A stretch of DNA of 64,000 bases from Desulforapulum autotrophicum HRM2. Lineage in GTDB: Bacteria > Desulfobacterota > Desulfobacteria > Desulfobacterales > Desulfobacteraceae. Location: the NCBI RefSeq assembly GCF_000020365.1, contig NC_012108.1:1-64000 (forward strand), written 5' to 3'. The notes under the pieces are model-generated. The model saw nothing but the letters and a program-made list of their open reading frames with translations, had not been told where the DNA came from and searched no databases. Position 1 is the first letter of the stretch. Each line of letters begins with the position of its first letter. Of the stretch, positions 39,212-47,836 are shown one piece after another. A program made the translations under genes and the position numbers.

Positions 39212-40386
39212 GGAAACAGCACCAGCCTGCCCTGTTTGATCTGGGTGAAATAGACCCGGTCCAGGCCCTGATGATCATCCCTGGCAAATGAAAGGGGGTT
39301 TTGTATGCCCAGGTCAAATTCATGGATGGACTCAATGGCATTTATGAACTTTTTCCGGGTGAGCTCTCTTCCGGAAAGTTCCAGACCCCTGACCAGAATT
39401 TTTGCATTGATATATCCTTCAAGGCCCACAAAACTGGGCAGGCTCGAAGGGTAATATCGTTTCAACATCTCCATGTAGTCTTTGACGCCGGGCAGGGCCA
39501 TGCCGTCTTCAAGGGCATGGGGGGGCGGCACCACCTGGGTCACCAGAACCCCCTCTCCCAGGGGCCCGAGCCTTCTTGCAAGCTCCTTGGAGCCCACAAA
39601 CGAAACATTGTAAAAAAGTGGCGCAAACTGCTGAATCCTGGCCAGCTGGATGAACCTGGCGCACGAGTCATAGGTGCCGATCATGACCACGGCCTGGGCT
39701 TTGGATGCGGCAATCTGTTCCAGGCCTGTTTCCACATCAATGGTCCCCCGGACATAGGTTCCCTTTGCCACGGGGATCAGGTCGTATTGTTTCAGGGCAA
39801 TTTCAGCTCCCCTGAGCCCGTCAAGCCCATACTCGTCATACTGGTAAAACACGGCCACCCGGTCAAATTGATATTTTTTGACCATCAAATCCACTGCCGC
39901 ACTGATCTCCTGGTAATAGGAGGCCCGGCTGTTGATCAGGAAGCGGTTAAAGGGTTCCCTGAGCCGGTTGGCACCGGTAAGCATTCCTAAAAGCGGGATT
40001 TTTGCCTCATTGACCAGGGGGATGATCCGCACGGTTGTCGGTGTTCCCACGTAGCAGAACAGGGAAAAAACCCCGTGTTCAGCAATGAGCTGCTGGGTAT
40101 TGTAAAGGCATCGTGCAGGGTCGTATCCGTCGTCCAGGGCGATCAGATTGATTTTGCGGCCATGGATGCCGCCGGTTTCATTGATGTGGTTGATGTATGC
40201 CATTGCTCCGTGGAGCATGTGGGTGCCAAGGTATCCGGCATGGCCACCAAGGGCCAGGGAGGATCCGATGCGGATTTCGTCTGTTGTGATCCCGGTCTGG
40301 TTCTCCCCGGGAGAGAGAATGTCCTCTCCCCTGGTGCAGCCGAGTATCACCATGAAAACGAGCAGTATGCCAAGCCTTTGAATCAC
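39208..40386 (-). CDS. Periplasmic ligand-binding lipoprotein (branched-chain amino-acid/Peripla_BP_6 type), signalling partner
   Basis: 392 aa from a GTG with GGGG six bases upstream. A lipoprotein signal (LVFMVILGC, lipid on the Cys) is followed by a type I periplasmic-binding fold: ITTDEIRIGSSLALGGHAGYLG, GGIHGRKINLIALDDGYDP and AVFYQYDEYGLDG. These match LivJ/UrtA-like proteins. No permease or ATPase is next to it; instead it is the first gene of an operon with a histidine kinase, response regulator and large regulator. It therefore probably senses rather than transports. The ligand is not known. Confidence 0.88.
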   Translation of the reverse strand: MIQRLGILLVFMVILGCTRGEDILSPGENQTGITTDEIRIGSSLALGGHAGYLGTHMLHGAMAYINHINETGGIHGRKINLIALDDGYDPARCLYNTQQLIAEHGVFSLFCYVGTPTTVRIIPLVNEAKIPLLGMLTGANRLREPFNRFLINSRASYYQEISAAVDLMVKKYQFDRVAVFYQYDEYGLDGLRGAEIALKQYDLIPVAKGTYVRGTIDVETGLEQIAASKAQAVVMIGTYDSCARFIQLARIQQFAPLFYNVSFVGSKELARRLGPLGEGVLVTQVVPPPHALEDGMALPGVKDYMEMLKRYYPSSLPSFVGLEGYINAKILVRGLELSGRELTRKKFINAIESIHEFDLGIQNPLSFARDDHQGLDRVYFTQIKQGRLVLFP

Positions 40387-40648
40387 GGTTTTCCCCTGTG
40401 TTGAACCTGGGTTGTTCGTTTATCAAATTGTTAACAACCAATAAAACCAGGATAAATTAGCGGGCAGATAATGTCAATCTGCCAGGGTGTAGCAGGTAAT
40501 TTTAGTTGATGATAGGTTTTAGCTATCACTAAACCCCTGGTCTTCCCCCATTGCAATGTTTACAATTCGGTCATAGTTTATTTCTAACACAGGACGGACA
40601 AGAGAATCCTGATAAATAAAAAAAACTAATTACGAATGAGGTAATATA

Positions 40649-40792
40649 ATGACAAACCATAGAGAAGAAAATTATATTGAAAGTGACGATGAAAGAAGAG
40701 AAGGTCATGTGGACACCAGGCAGGCAAATTTTGAGTGTGAAAATCCTGACAGTCATCTTGGATGTGACCCGGGGATTGATGTTGCGGGATGA
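40649..40792 (+). CDS. 47-aa acidic small protein, tandem paralog 1
   Basis: Open frame of 47 codons behind GAGG (seven bases before the ATG). The product starts MTNHREENYIESDDERRE, continues GHVDTRQANFECE and ends LGCDPGIDVAG. It is strongly acidic, has two Cys, no membrane segment and no signal peptide. A second gene 79 bases downstream encodes a close paralog with the same ending, and the pair is closed by a terminator. I do not recognise the family. The conservation between two non-identical copies is the main evidence that it is translated. Confidence 0.75.
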   Translation: MTNHREENYIESDDERREGHVDTRQANFECENPDSHLGCDPGIDVAG

Positions 40793-40871
40793 TGGTTAAT
40801 TGAAAACGGCAGAGCTTCAAAGTCAAAGGCAATACTTTTAATTGAAAAAAACTTATTAACGGGGTGATTCC

Positions 40872-41015
40872 ATGACAAAAGAAAAAATTGATAATTTTGT
40901 TGAAAGTGAAGACGAACGAAATGAGGGCCATGTAGATACCAGACACCATAATTTTGAATGTGAGACACCTGACAAAAACCTTGGTTGTGATCCTGGAATT
41001 GATGTTGCCGGATGA
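40872..41015 (+). CDS. 47-aa acidic small protein, tandem paralog 2
   Basis: 47 codons behind a GGGGTG ribosome site. The product starts MTKEKIDNFVESEDERNE, continues GHVDTRHHNFECE and ends LGCDPGIDVAG. Compared with the first copy, the core (ES.DER.EGHVDTR..NFECE.PD..LGCDPGIDVAG) is kept while the N-terminal residues vary and many third codon positions differ. That is the mark of selection on protein sequence. A strong terminator follows 13 bases later. The function is unknown; the two Cys could bind a metal or form a disulfide. Confidence 0.75.
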   Translation: MTKEKIDNFVESEDERNEGHVDTRHHNFECETPDKNLGCDPGIDVAG

Positions 41016-41027
41016 TGGGCATTAAAA

Positions 41028-41059
41028 GCAGGGCCTCTCTGAGGCTCTGCCATCTTTTT
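41028..41059 (+). terminator. Rho-independent terminator after the small-protein pair
   Basis: Stem GCAGGGCCTC / GAGGCTCTGC (10 bp with one G-T type pair) around TCT, followed by CATCTTTTT. It ends the plus-strand small-protein unit, 13 bases after the second stop. Confidence 0.8.
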
Positions 41060-41142
41060 AAATTTAAAAATTAAATGTCTGACGAGCAGGCAATGACTGC
41101 TGCTCCTAACCCGACCTCCATAAATATAATTTTAAGATTTTT

Positions 41143-41901
41143 TCAGGGGTTTGCCAGGTCTGTATTGGCAAACCCTTTTCCTGTTTTTAAAAGACCCTGG
41201 TAGAGCTTAAGATCTTCAGGGGTGTCAATGTCAAACCAGGTTTTTTCAATTTTGACCGTCAGGCCCGATGCCCTGGCAAGGGTGGTTTTAAACACATCCG
41301 GGGTGCTCCATTCCATGTTTTCAAACAGGGGTAAAACCGAGATCCCCCGTTGACATCCGATCATGTAATAACCACCGTCCCTTGCAGGACCGATTACCAT
41401 TTGATCGTTTACAAGATGGTTGAAAAAAAGGTTGACATCCCATGCGTTCACAAGGGGAATGTCGCTGCCCATTAAGATTACCCGGGAATATTGACGATCA
41501 AAGGACTCTTCAATGGCCCTTGCCATGCGTTCACCAAGGTCCCTGCCCTTTTGAACAAAAAAATTAAGATTGCTGCCGAATTTTAATCGATATTGGTCAA
41601 TGGGCCGGCTGTCATCCACGTAACATGCCAGGTCATAACCCGCCGGGCCGGAGTGGAGTGTGGTTCCCTTGTCCAACGAACAATGAAATGTTTCTGAATG
41701 TAAAGCGTTGGCCGGCGTTTCCCATAAACGATCACAGGTAAGATCCAGAATCTGCTGTTTGACCAGTTCCTCGTATACCAGGGCCGATCGTTTGTATCCG
41801 ATCTTACGGCCAAGTCTGGTTTTTACCCGGCCGGGTTCCGGGTATTTGATAAAAACGATCAACAGGTTTTCCATGGACGTGGGCTGATCCTTATTTTCCA
41901 T
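41143..41901 (-). CDS. TIGR04282-family glycosyltransferase (rSAM/selenodomain-associated transferase 1)
   Basis: 252 aa from ATG 41901, which shares one base with the previous stop. Motifs LIVFIKYPEPGRVKTRLG, LGERMARAIEES, VILMGSDIPL, VIGPARDGGYYMIG and WFDIDTPEDLKLY match the TIGR04282/DUF2064 group, nucleotidyl- or glycosyl-transferase-like enzymes related to GT-A folds. The group usually occurs with TIGR04283, as here, and often near radical SAM/selenodomain genes that are absent in this window. It is the last gene of an operon with a phosphotransferase and an ABC importer. The substrate is unknown. Confidence 0.85.
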   Translation of the reverse strand: MENKDQPTSMENLLIVFIKYPEPGRVKTRLGRKIGYKRSALVYEELVKQQILDLTCDRLWETPANALHSETFHCSLDKGTTLHSGPAGYDLACYVDDSRPIDQYRLKFGSNLNFFVQKGRDLGERMARAIEESFDRQYSRVILMGSDIPLVNAWDVNLFFNHLVNDQMVIGPARDGGYYMIGCQRGISVLPLFENMEWSTPDVFKTTLARASGLTVKIEKTWFDIDTPEDLKLYQGLLKTGKGFANTDLANP

Positions 41902-42611
41902 CAATAGAATTTAATCAGAATTCGCGGGGGAACCCCAAGGTAGTAAAGCATGGCTATAATCGGATTGCGGACCATGGTCCAGCAAATTCCCTGGTTTATC
42001 CATCTTCTGGCAGAGGTCGACACCTTCTGGGGCAGGATTTTGAAGGGTTCCCCGGATTTTTTTATCTTCTGCATCAGGGCAATATCTTCCATCAGGGGAA
42101 TTTCGTCAAACCCATGGATCCTGTTAAACAGCTCTTTTTTCAGGAAGATGGCCTGGTCTCCATAGGGAATTTTCGTGATCCTTGACCGGAACGAGGCAAT
42201 TTTTGATATGAGTTTTATCAGGGGGTGTGAACTGTCGATGTGAAGATCAAAGGCACCGCCTGAAAATCCCTGGGCCAGAGTCTCCACGATCAGTCCATGG
42301 AAATCACGGGGCAGGCGGGTGTCTGCGTGGAGAAAAAGCAGGACATCTCCACGGGCCATGGCAGCCCCCGCATTTTGCTGAAGGGCCCGGCCCCTGGAAG
42401 CGGTGATTTTTTTGATGGCAGGCCAGGTTGTTTGGGCTTTGGATATCCGGCCAATGGTCGAACCTTCTGGATCGCCGTCCACCACAATGATTTCCATTTC
42501 CCGGTGTTTGGTTTGTTCAACAAGATCACACAGGAACAGGTCAATATCCGCCTCATGGAGCACAGGGACAATTGCAGTGAGGGAGATGGGTTGTTTTGTG
42601 TTTAGATCCAT
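41901..42611 (-). CDS. TIGR04283-family glycosyltransferase (rSAM/selenodomain-associated transferase 2)
   Basis: 236 aa, GT2 fold. ISLTAIVPVLHEADI, EIIVVDGDPEGST, GRALQQNAGAAMARGDVLLF, LHADTRLP (metal-binding region), GGAFDLHI, PYGDQAIFL and IPLMEDIALM are family marks. Some TIGR04283 members act in arsenosugar formation; that role is not shown here. The start overlaps the end of the preceding permease gene by ten bases, so it belongs to the same operon. It is followed immediately by the TIGR04282 gene. Confidence 0.88.
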   Translation of the reverse strand: MDLNTKQPISLTAIVPVLHEADIDLFLCDLVEQTKHREMEIIVVDGDPEGSTIGRISKAQTTWPAIKKITASRGRALQQNAGAAMARGDVLLFLHADTRLPRDFHGLIVETLAQGFSGGAFDLHIDSSHPLIKLISKIASFRSRITKIPYGDQAIFLKKELFNRIHGFDEIPLMEDIALMQKIKKSGEPFKILPQKVSTSARRWINQGICWTMVRNPIIAMLYYLGVPPRILIKFY

Positions 42612-43384
42612 CTGCGGTAAAGCCTTGCCAGGGTCAGGTCCAGTACCAGAAACAGCAGCAAAGGCGGCACAAGGGAGAGAAGGGTGAGTGCCGAGGCAAG
42701 GGACCAGTCCGTTGAGTTGAGAAAGGGGAACAGATACCCTGAGTAGGAGGGCACACTGCCGCCGCCAATGAGAAACACCAAAAAATAGTCTGAGAATGCC
42801 ACCAGAAAAACGATGGATCCCCCGGCCACCAGGGCAGGCAGCAGCTGGGGTATTTCAATTTCCCATAGGATCTGCCGGGAACCTGCCCCCAGGTTCCGAG
42901 CACAGGCCAGGGCATCGGGATCAATGGTGGCATACCCTGCCATCAGGGCCCTTAACATATAGGGATAGCTGTAGATGGAAAGGATCAGTGCCACTCCCAG
43001 ATGGGTGTCGGCCAGACCCAGGCGGATGAAAATCATGTGGACGCCAATGGAAAAGGTCATGACCGGCAGCACGGCCGGGGCCAGCAGCAGGCTTTCAACC
43101 AGGCGCTGTCCTGGAAAATTCGATCGGCTCAATACCGATGCCGGCAGGAGGGAATAGACAATGGACATAAAAACCGCAGCCATGGAGTATAGAAACGACG
43201 ATCCCATACTGGTAAGTATGCTGATGGCGTTTTTTTTCAGGTAGACCAGGGTTCTCAGATCCATGGTGTCGGGCAGCAGGGAGGGAAAGGCCCAGCGTCC
43301 GGCAAAGCTGTACAAGGCCAGCACCACCAGGGGAAGGACAAACAGGGTCCATATGAGCATCACCTTGGTCTTATCCCTGGTCAT
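42602..43384 (-). CDS. ABC transporter permease (YnjC-like, second permease)
   Basis: 260 aa with six predicted membrane segments. The EAA-type cytoplasmic loop that docks the ATPase is near DPDALACARNLGAGSRQILW. It begins ATGA over the stop of the first permease gene and ends overlapping the TIGR04283 gene. With the other permease, the binding protein and the ATPase it forms an importer like E. coli YnjBCD, where the two permease halves are fused. Here they are separate. The substrate is unknown. Confidence 0.88.
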   Translation of the reverse strand: MTRDKTKVMLIWTLFVLPLVVLALYSFAGRWAFPSLLPDTMDLRTLVYLKKNAISILTSMGSSFLYSMAAVFMSIVYSLLPASVLSRSNFPGQRLVESLLLAPAVLPVMTFSIGVHMIFIRLGLADTHLGVALILSIYSYPYMLRALMAGYATIDPDALACARNLGAGSRQILWEIEIPQLLPALVAGGSIVFLVAFSDYFLVFLIGGGSVPSYSGYLFPFLNSTDWSLASALTLLSLVPPLLLFLVLDLTLARLYRRWI

Positions 43385-44244
43385 GCATCACTTCCGTTGT
43401 GTTTATGCCCCAGTTTATAGCTTATCTGAAAATAGACAACGGCCAGGAGGGCACAGATCAGAAACATAATCACCAGCAGGGCCATTGCCACGGGCCGTTC
43501 TGAAAGGTCGTGCATGAAATAATAGTTGTACACCTGGAGGCTCAGCATCCCGGGGTTGGCTGTTCCCAGGATATAGGGAATTTCAAAGGCCCCGAAGCTG
43601 TATATAAAGAGAATCAAAAAGGTGGTGACAAGGATCTCCCTTAGCTGTGGCAGAACCACCAGGAAAAAAATGCGCATCCTTCCGGCGCCCAGCTGTCGGG
43701 CCGTCTCAAGGTAGCGCCGGTCAAACTTCACCAGGACAGACATGGCCATGAGGGTGACAAACGAGCACTCTTTTGCCGTGTAAGCCGCAATCTCTCCAAT
43801 GCCGTATCTGCTGAAAATCAGATTTGGAAACTCCTGGATGCCGGAAATAATGCCAAGGCTGTGGCAGATGGACGAAATGATACCTGACCGGCTGAGAAAA
43901 ATCATGGTGATGAAGGCCACGGCAATGTGGGGCAGGATAATGGGAATTTTATACACCATGGTTTTAACTGCCATGGCAGGGGGCAGTTTCCATATGGTGT
44001 AGGCAAGTACGGTCCCGATCACAATGGCCAGGAAAGACGAGACCAGGGCCACATACAACGAGAACAGTATGGACAGGGTGAAATGGCCGTGGGTAATGAT
44101 GATTTTATAGGCCGCCCAGATGGAATCATAGTGAACAAGGGGGTTCATCATTCCAAACGACTGGAAAAGGGTCACACCAATGCCGCCGACAAAGAACACG
44201 ACAAAGGGCAGCAGTGCCGGTAAAAGTTTCAGATACGGCACCAT
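43381..44244 (-). CDS. ABC transporter permease (YnjC-like, first permease)
   Basis: 287 aa, six or so membrane segments. The ATPase-docking loop is near KFDRRYLETARQLGAGRMRIF. It begins three bases after the end of the binding-protein gene and overlaps the next permease by four bases. It resembles the first half of YnjC-type and thiamine/iron-type permeases. It acts in the inner membrane as half of the transport channel. Confidence 0.88.
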   Translation of the reverse strand: MVPYLKLLPALLPFVVFFVGGIGVTLFQSFGMMNPLVHYDSIWAAYKIIITHGHFTLSILFSLYVALVSSFLAIVIGTVLAYTIWKLPPAMAVKTMVYKIPIILPHIAVAFITMIFLSRSGIISSICHSLGIISGIQEFPNLIFSRYGIGEIAAYTAKECSFVTLMAMSVLVKFDRRYLETARQLGAGRMRIFFLVVLPQLREILVTTFLILFIYSFGAFEIPYILGTANPGMLSLQVYNYYFMHDLSERPVAMALLVIMFLICALLAVVYFQISYKLGHKHNGSDA

Positions 44245-44247
44245 GGT

Positions 44248-45453
44248 TTATTTTCCCAGCACGAACCGCTGCCAGTCGGTTTCCAGCCGTGTCAGGTACT
44301 CTGATGGAATTTCCGGAACTGCATTGCGGTTGAGAAGATCAATGTCAAGGGTGGCATCGCCAAGGTCAAGCTTGTCAAAATTCTGCCGTGCCTCTGTCGG
44401 CAGTTTTTCCATGTCAAGTACGGTAAAATCCCCCCAGTTAGCCGGGGTGTTTTTGGAAAGCTGGGCTTCGGGTGAAATAAGGAAATTGGCAACAACCATG
44501 GCGCCGTTGATGTTAGGGGTGTTGAAGGGTATGGCCGTAAAGTGATTATTGTAGATGCTGTTATGGTCCATGACAAAGGTACGAACGGTTGAAGGGTATT
44601 TGCCTTCCATGATCTTGTTGGCGGCATGGGCCTGGTAGTAGGACATATTGATATCCACCTCGCCCCGCTGGAAAAGAAGCTCCAGGGCCGTGCTGCCCTT
44701 GGGGTATGAGGTGCCCTGTTGCCAGAGATAGGGTTTTATCCGGTTCAGGTAAGTCCAGACAAGGGGGGATTTTTCAAGGTAGAGATCTTCGTCAAACCCA
44801 TGCATGTATTGTTCATAACCGCCGGTGGTTGCGTAAAAGATCTGGCGGAGAAAGGCAGAACCTGTGAAGTCTGGCGGCTGGGCATAGGTAAACCTGCCCG
44901 GATGTCCGATCACCCACTCTTCAAGGGATGCCGTGCTGTCAAAGGGCCTTTCCATCTTTGCGCTGTCAAAAACAAAGACAAACTGGGCCTTGCCGTAGGG
45001 GACTTCATAGTTTTCAACGGGAAACCCAAAATCAAATTCAACGCTTTTGGGATCAATATATGCCTTGAAATTGGGCAGGCGGTCAGCAATGGGGCCGTAG
45101 AGAAGATCTGCCTGCCTGGCATTTTTGAAATTCTCACCATTGATCCATACAAGATCGATGGTACCCTTGCTTTTCCCGGCCTGTTTCTCCGTTAGAAGTT
45201 TGTTGACAAACACCTCTGCATCCATGGGCACCCGTTTGAGAACAATGTCGAATTGTTCCTTCACCTGTTTGGCCACATAGTCGTCAATCCAGGCGTTGAT
45301 GGTGGCAGAACCGCCCCACATGTAAAAATTTACCTGGGTTCCCCGGGCCTTTACCAGGGCCTGGTCATGGGTAAGGGCCCCCTGTTGGGGCGTCTGTCTT
45401 TGGCAGGACAGGATCAAGAGAATCATCCCCAGCAGTAAAACTGTTTTTTTCAT
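44248..45453 (-). CDS. ABC transporter substrate-binding lipoprotein (YnjB-like)
   Basis: 401 aa. A lipoprotein signal (MKKTVLLLGMILLILSC, lipidated Cys17) precedes a type II solute-binding fold with VNFYMWGGSATINAWIDDY, IDLVWINGENFKNARQADLL, VPYGKAQFVFVFDSAKM and NMSYYQAHAA. This matches the YnjB/COG4134 group. A GAGGAG ribosome site lies before the ATG, which itself lies 89 bases inside the 3' end of the upstream ATPase gene in a different frame. It delivers an unknown ligand to the two permeases. Confidence 0.9.
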   Translation of the reverse strand: MKKTVLLLGMILLILSCQRQTPQQGALTHDQALVKARGTQVNFYMWGGSATINAWIDDYVAKQVKEQFDIVLKRVPMDAEVFVNKLLTEKQAGKSKGTIDLVWINGENFKNARQADLLYGPIADRLPNFKAYIDPKSVEFDFGFPVENYEVPYGKAQFVFVFDSAKMERPFDSTASLEEWVIGHPGRFTYAQPPDFTGSAFLRQIFYATTGGYEQYMHGFDEDLYLEKSPLVWTYLNRIKPYLWQQGTSYPKGSTALELLFQRGEVDINMSYYQAHAANKIMEGKYPSTVRTFVMDHNSIYNNHFTAIPFNTPNINGAMVVANFLISPEAQLSKNTPANWGDFTVLDMEKLPTEARQNFDKLDLGDATLDIDLLNRNAVPEIPSEYLTRLETDWQRFVLGK

Positions 45454-46435
45454 GGTTTTCTCCTCGTAGAATTCGATGGATCAAGAGATCAACCCTGTCT
45501 CCTGTTTGAAACCCGTTATAAAGGGTATGAACCTGGAACACGGCAGTGCCGCATTGCAAATGATAGCTGATGTTTGTTCCTAAAAAAACGATCTGGACGA
45601 TCGTCCAATGGCCCTGGCTGTTGGAAGAAATTGTTGCCGCCTCGGCCCTGAAGTAATAATTTCCCGTGGAAAAATCCAGGTCTTCTCCTGACCCATTGTT
45701 TTTGATCGTCAGTTTCCCGGCAGTTTCCGGTGTCAGCCGGTTCACAGGGCCCAGAAAGGCTGCGGCCTCGATGGATAGGGGTTCATGAAATACCCGGTCC
45801 ACCCGGTCAAACTGAACCAGCCGGTTGTCGAGCATGATGCCGATGCGGTCGGACATGCTGAAGGCCTCTTCCTGGTCATGCATTACACAGATGGTCGTGG
45901 TGTGGAACTGTTTCTGGGTGTTGCGGATAAAAAGAGCCGTGTCCGCCTTGAGATTCTTATCAAGGTTGGCAAAGGGCTCGTCAAGGAGCAGTACCCCTGG
46001 ATTGATCACCATGGCCCTTGCAATGGCCACCCGCTGCTGCTGACCGGCACTGAGTTGTTTGGGATACTGGCCGGCCTTTTCCCGGACCTGGAAGCAGTCG
46101 AGCATCTCCATTACTTTTTTCTGGATCACCTGTCTGCCTGTTTTTGTTGCCCTGAGTCCGAATGCTACATTATCAAATACCGTCATGTTGGGAAAGAGAA
46201 GAAAATCCTGGAATACCATGACCGCAGGGTTTTTATCTCCTGGTTCTGTGTTAAAGATAAGGTCTCCGGAATCAGGTGTTTCCATGCCTGCAATGATTTT
46301 TAACAGGGTGGTTTTACCCACACCCGACGGTCCGATAAATGAGATGATATCTCCTTTTTCCGCCGTAAAACTGATGTTATTCAGCACCTGTTTTCCGTTA
46401 AATGATTTGCTGATCCTGGTTAATTTAAAAAACAT
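45365..46435 (-). CDS. ABC transporter ATP-binding protein (YnjD-like)
   Basis: 356 aa. Walker A GPSGVGKTTL (35-44), Q-loop VFQDFLLFP, signature LSAGQQQRVAIARA (128-141), Walker B LLLDEPFANLD (149-159) and switch His186 (VMHDQEEAF). A C-terminal TOBE-like regulatory part follows (about 235-325). It powers the importer formed with the next three genes. The last 30 residues are encoded inside the start of the binding-protein gene in another frame. They look like an unselected tail, so the stop may have been displaced by a mutation. Confidence 0.92.
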   Translation of the reverse strand: MFFKLTRISKSFNGKQVLNNISFTAEKGDIISFIGPSGVGKTTLLKIIAGMETPDSGDLIFNTEPGDKNPAVMVFQDFLLFPNMTVFDNVAFGLRATKTGRQVIQKKVMEMLDCFQVREKAGQYPKQLSAGQQQRVAIARAMVINPGVLLLDEPFANLDKNLKADTALFIRNTQKQFHTTTICVMHDQEEAFSMSDRIGIMLDNRLVQFDRVDRVFHEPLSIEAAAFLGPVNRLTPETAGKLTIKNNGSGEDLDFSTGNYYFRAEAATISSNSQGHWTIVQIVFLGTNISYHLQCGTAVFQVHTLYNGFQTGDRVDLLIHRILRGENHEKNSFTAGDDSLDPVLPKTDAPTGGPYP

Positions 46436-47376
46436 TCAATGTCGCCCAGGTAGGTTTTGATCTTATCAAAGGTGACCCTGTCCTTGAGGACCCGCTTGGG
46501 GTCTGTGTATTCAACAAAGGCCATGAAACACCAGCTCAATGCCCTGAGCAGGATGGTTTGTTCAAGGAGGGCGGTTTTAAACGCAAGTTCTTCAAAGGAG
46601 AAATCAGGCGAAATCAGACGGTAATATGCCCTGAGAAAATTTGTGCGCTGTTCCGGAGTGAATCTGAAATCGGACTTCCACAGGGTGGTGGTGGGAATGA
46701 GAAAATGGGCAAGATCCTGGTACCTGCACGATACAACGGCTTTTTCCCAGTCCACTAGGAAGCCTTTGGTTTCCTGGATGATGAAATTCCCCGAATTGAC
46801 CTCGGTGTTGACCATGCACAGGGGCTCATTGTCGAACAGTGTCCCACTATCCTGGTTGAGCCGTAAAATCTGTTCATGGTAGTCGAGGAGACGCTGTTTC
46901 TGCTCTGCCATGGGATGGTCGGTAAATTTATTGATCAGTTGAAAACTTTCGTCTGCGATATCCTGGATGGGCGTACTCTGAATCACCAGGGCCTGTGACA
47001 CAGGCAGGCAATGGATGGCGGCAAAGATCCGGGGAACGTGGTCGAGATCCCTGGCAAAGTCAAAGGGTCTGCCCGGGATGAATTCCATTAGCATCACTCC
47101 GCCAAGGGGGGAGTCGGACGCTGCAAAAAAAGGTCTGGGGGTGACGCCAGAAGGTTCAACCGCCTTTAGAACATTATACTCGTATCTGATTTGATCCGCC
47201 TGATTGATCTGGCTGCCGTGGTTGATGCGAAAGAGATACTTCTTACTGCCTGCAACCACCAGATGGTTCTCATTGTACTCTCCGGCAGCAAGGAAGGATA
47301 CCCGGTCCACCCGGTCAAGCCAGCCGTTTTCCAGGATAATATGTTCAATGGTTGTTGAAATAGTCAGTCTCTCCAT
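46420..47376 (-). CDS. Aminoglycoside/choline-kinase-type phosphotransferase
   Basis: 318 aa, protein-kinase-like APH fold. The nucleotide-binding lobe has NHLVVAGSKKYLFRIN, the hinge is GVMLMEFIPGRPFDF and the metal-binding acid lies in FLVDWEKAVVSCRYQDLAHF. The usual catalytic HGD.H.GN motif is replaced by MVNTEVNSGNF, with the His and Asp missing, so activity is uncertain. It is the first gene of the ABC-glycosyltransferase operon and overlaps the ATPase gene by 16 bases. It probably acts on the imported compound; antibiotic resistance is unlikely from context. Confidence 0.8.
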   Translation of the reverse strand: MERLTISTTIEHIILENGWLDRVDRVSFLAAGEYNENHLVVAGSKKYLFRINHGSQINQADQIRYEYNVLKAVEPSGVTPRPFFAASDSPLGGVMLMEFIPGRPFDFARDLDHVPRIFAAIHCLPVSQALVIQSTPIQDIADESFQLINKFTDHPMAEQKQRLLDYHEQILRLNQDSGTLFDNEPLCMVNTEVNSGNFIIQETKGFLVDWEKAVVSCRYQDLAHFLIPTTTLWKSDFRFTPEQRTNFLRAYYRLISPDFSFEELAFKTALLEQTILLRALSWCFMAFVEYTDPKRVLKDRVTFDKIKTYLGDIECFLN

Positions 47377-47836
47377 GGGTCAGATTTGGCTTGTTTTCCT
47401 TATTTTTCATACACCCGTTTCGGGCACGGGCTTATGTACTCAGGTTATTGCTCTGCAATATACGTTGATGGGGAAAATCAGTCAAGAAAAGGGTTGAATC
47501 CATTGTATTTTATGCACGACCGTTTCAGAACGGTCTGTGGCGGTTTCAGGCGGGATTGAATTTTTATATGATTATCAGGCTTTTCTTATTGCCTTTTTTG
47601 CTGGTCTAATAATTGTTTTCTGATAAAAAGTGCAATAAAAAAAGCCTGACCCCGTCCACCAAGGCTTAAGTCAACGAAAGTTGAGAATTTAATTTTTGAT
47701 ATATGCCTAAAAGTGATATATTTACTTGAATCGGTACTAAAATCTGCGGCCCTAATAAAGGACGGGCAAACCCAATGGATACACCTATATCATCATCCTT
47801 TGACATTAAACCTTTTTTCCCGTTGAGGACCCAAAA
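47377..47836. other. Divergent intergenic region (460 bases)
   Basis: It holds the upstream regions of the minus-strand phosphotransferase operon and the plus-strand Fe-S gene. A perfect hairpin GACCGTT-TCAG-AACGGTC (47518-47535) is the only clear structure. It lacks a T-run and may be an operator or a relic. No coding frame is convincing. The last 150 bases are AT-rich and suit a promoter for the plus-strand gene. Confidence 0.5.

Noticed and set aside
46420-47376. Aminoglycoside resistance gene
   Set aside because: It has the APH fold only, lacks the HGD catalytic motif, and sits in an importer and glycosyltransferase operon rather than a resistance context.
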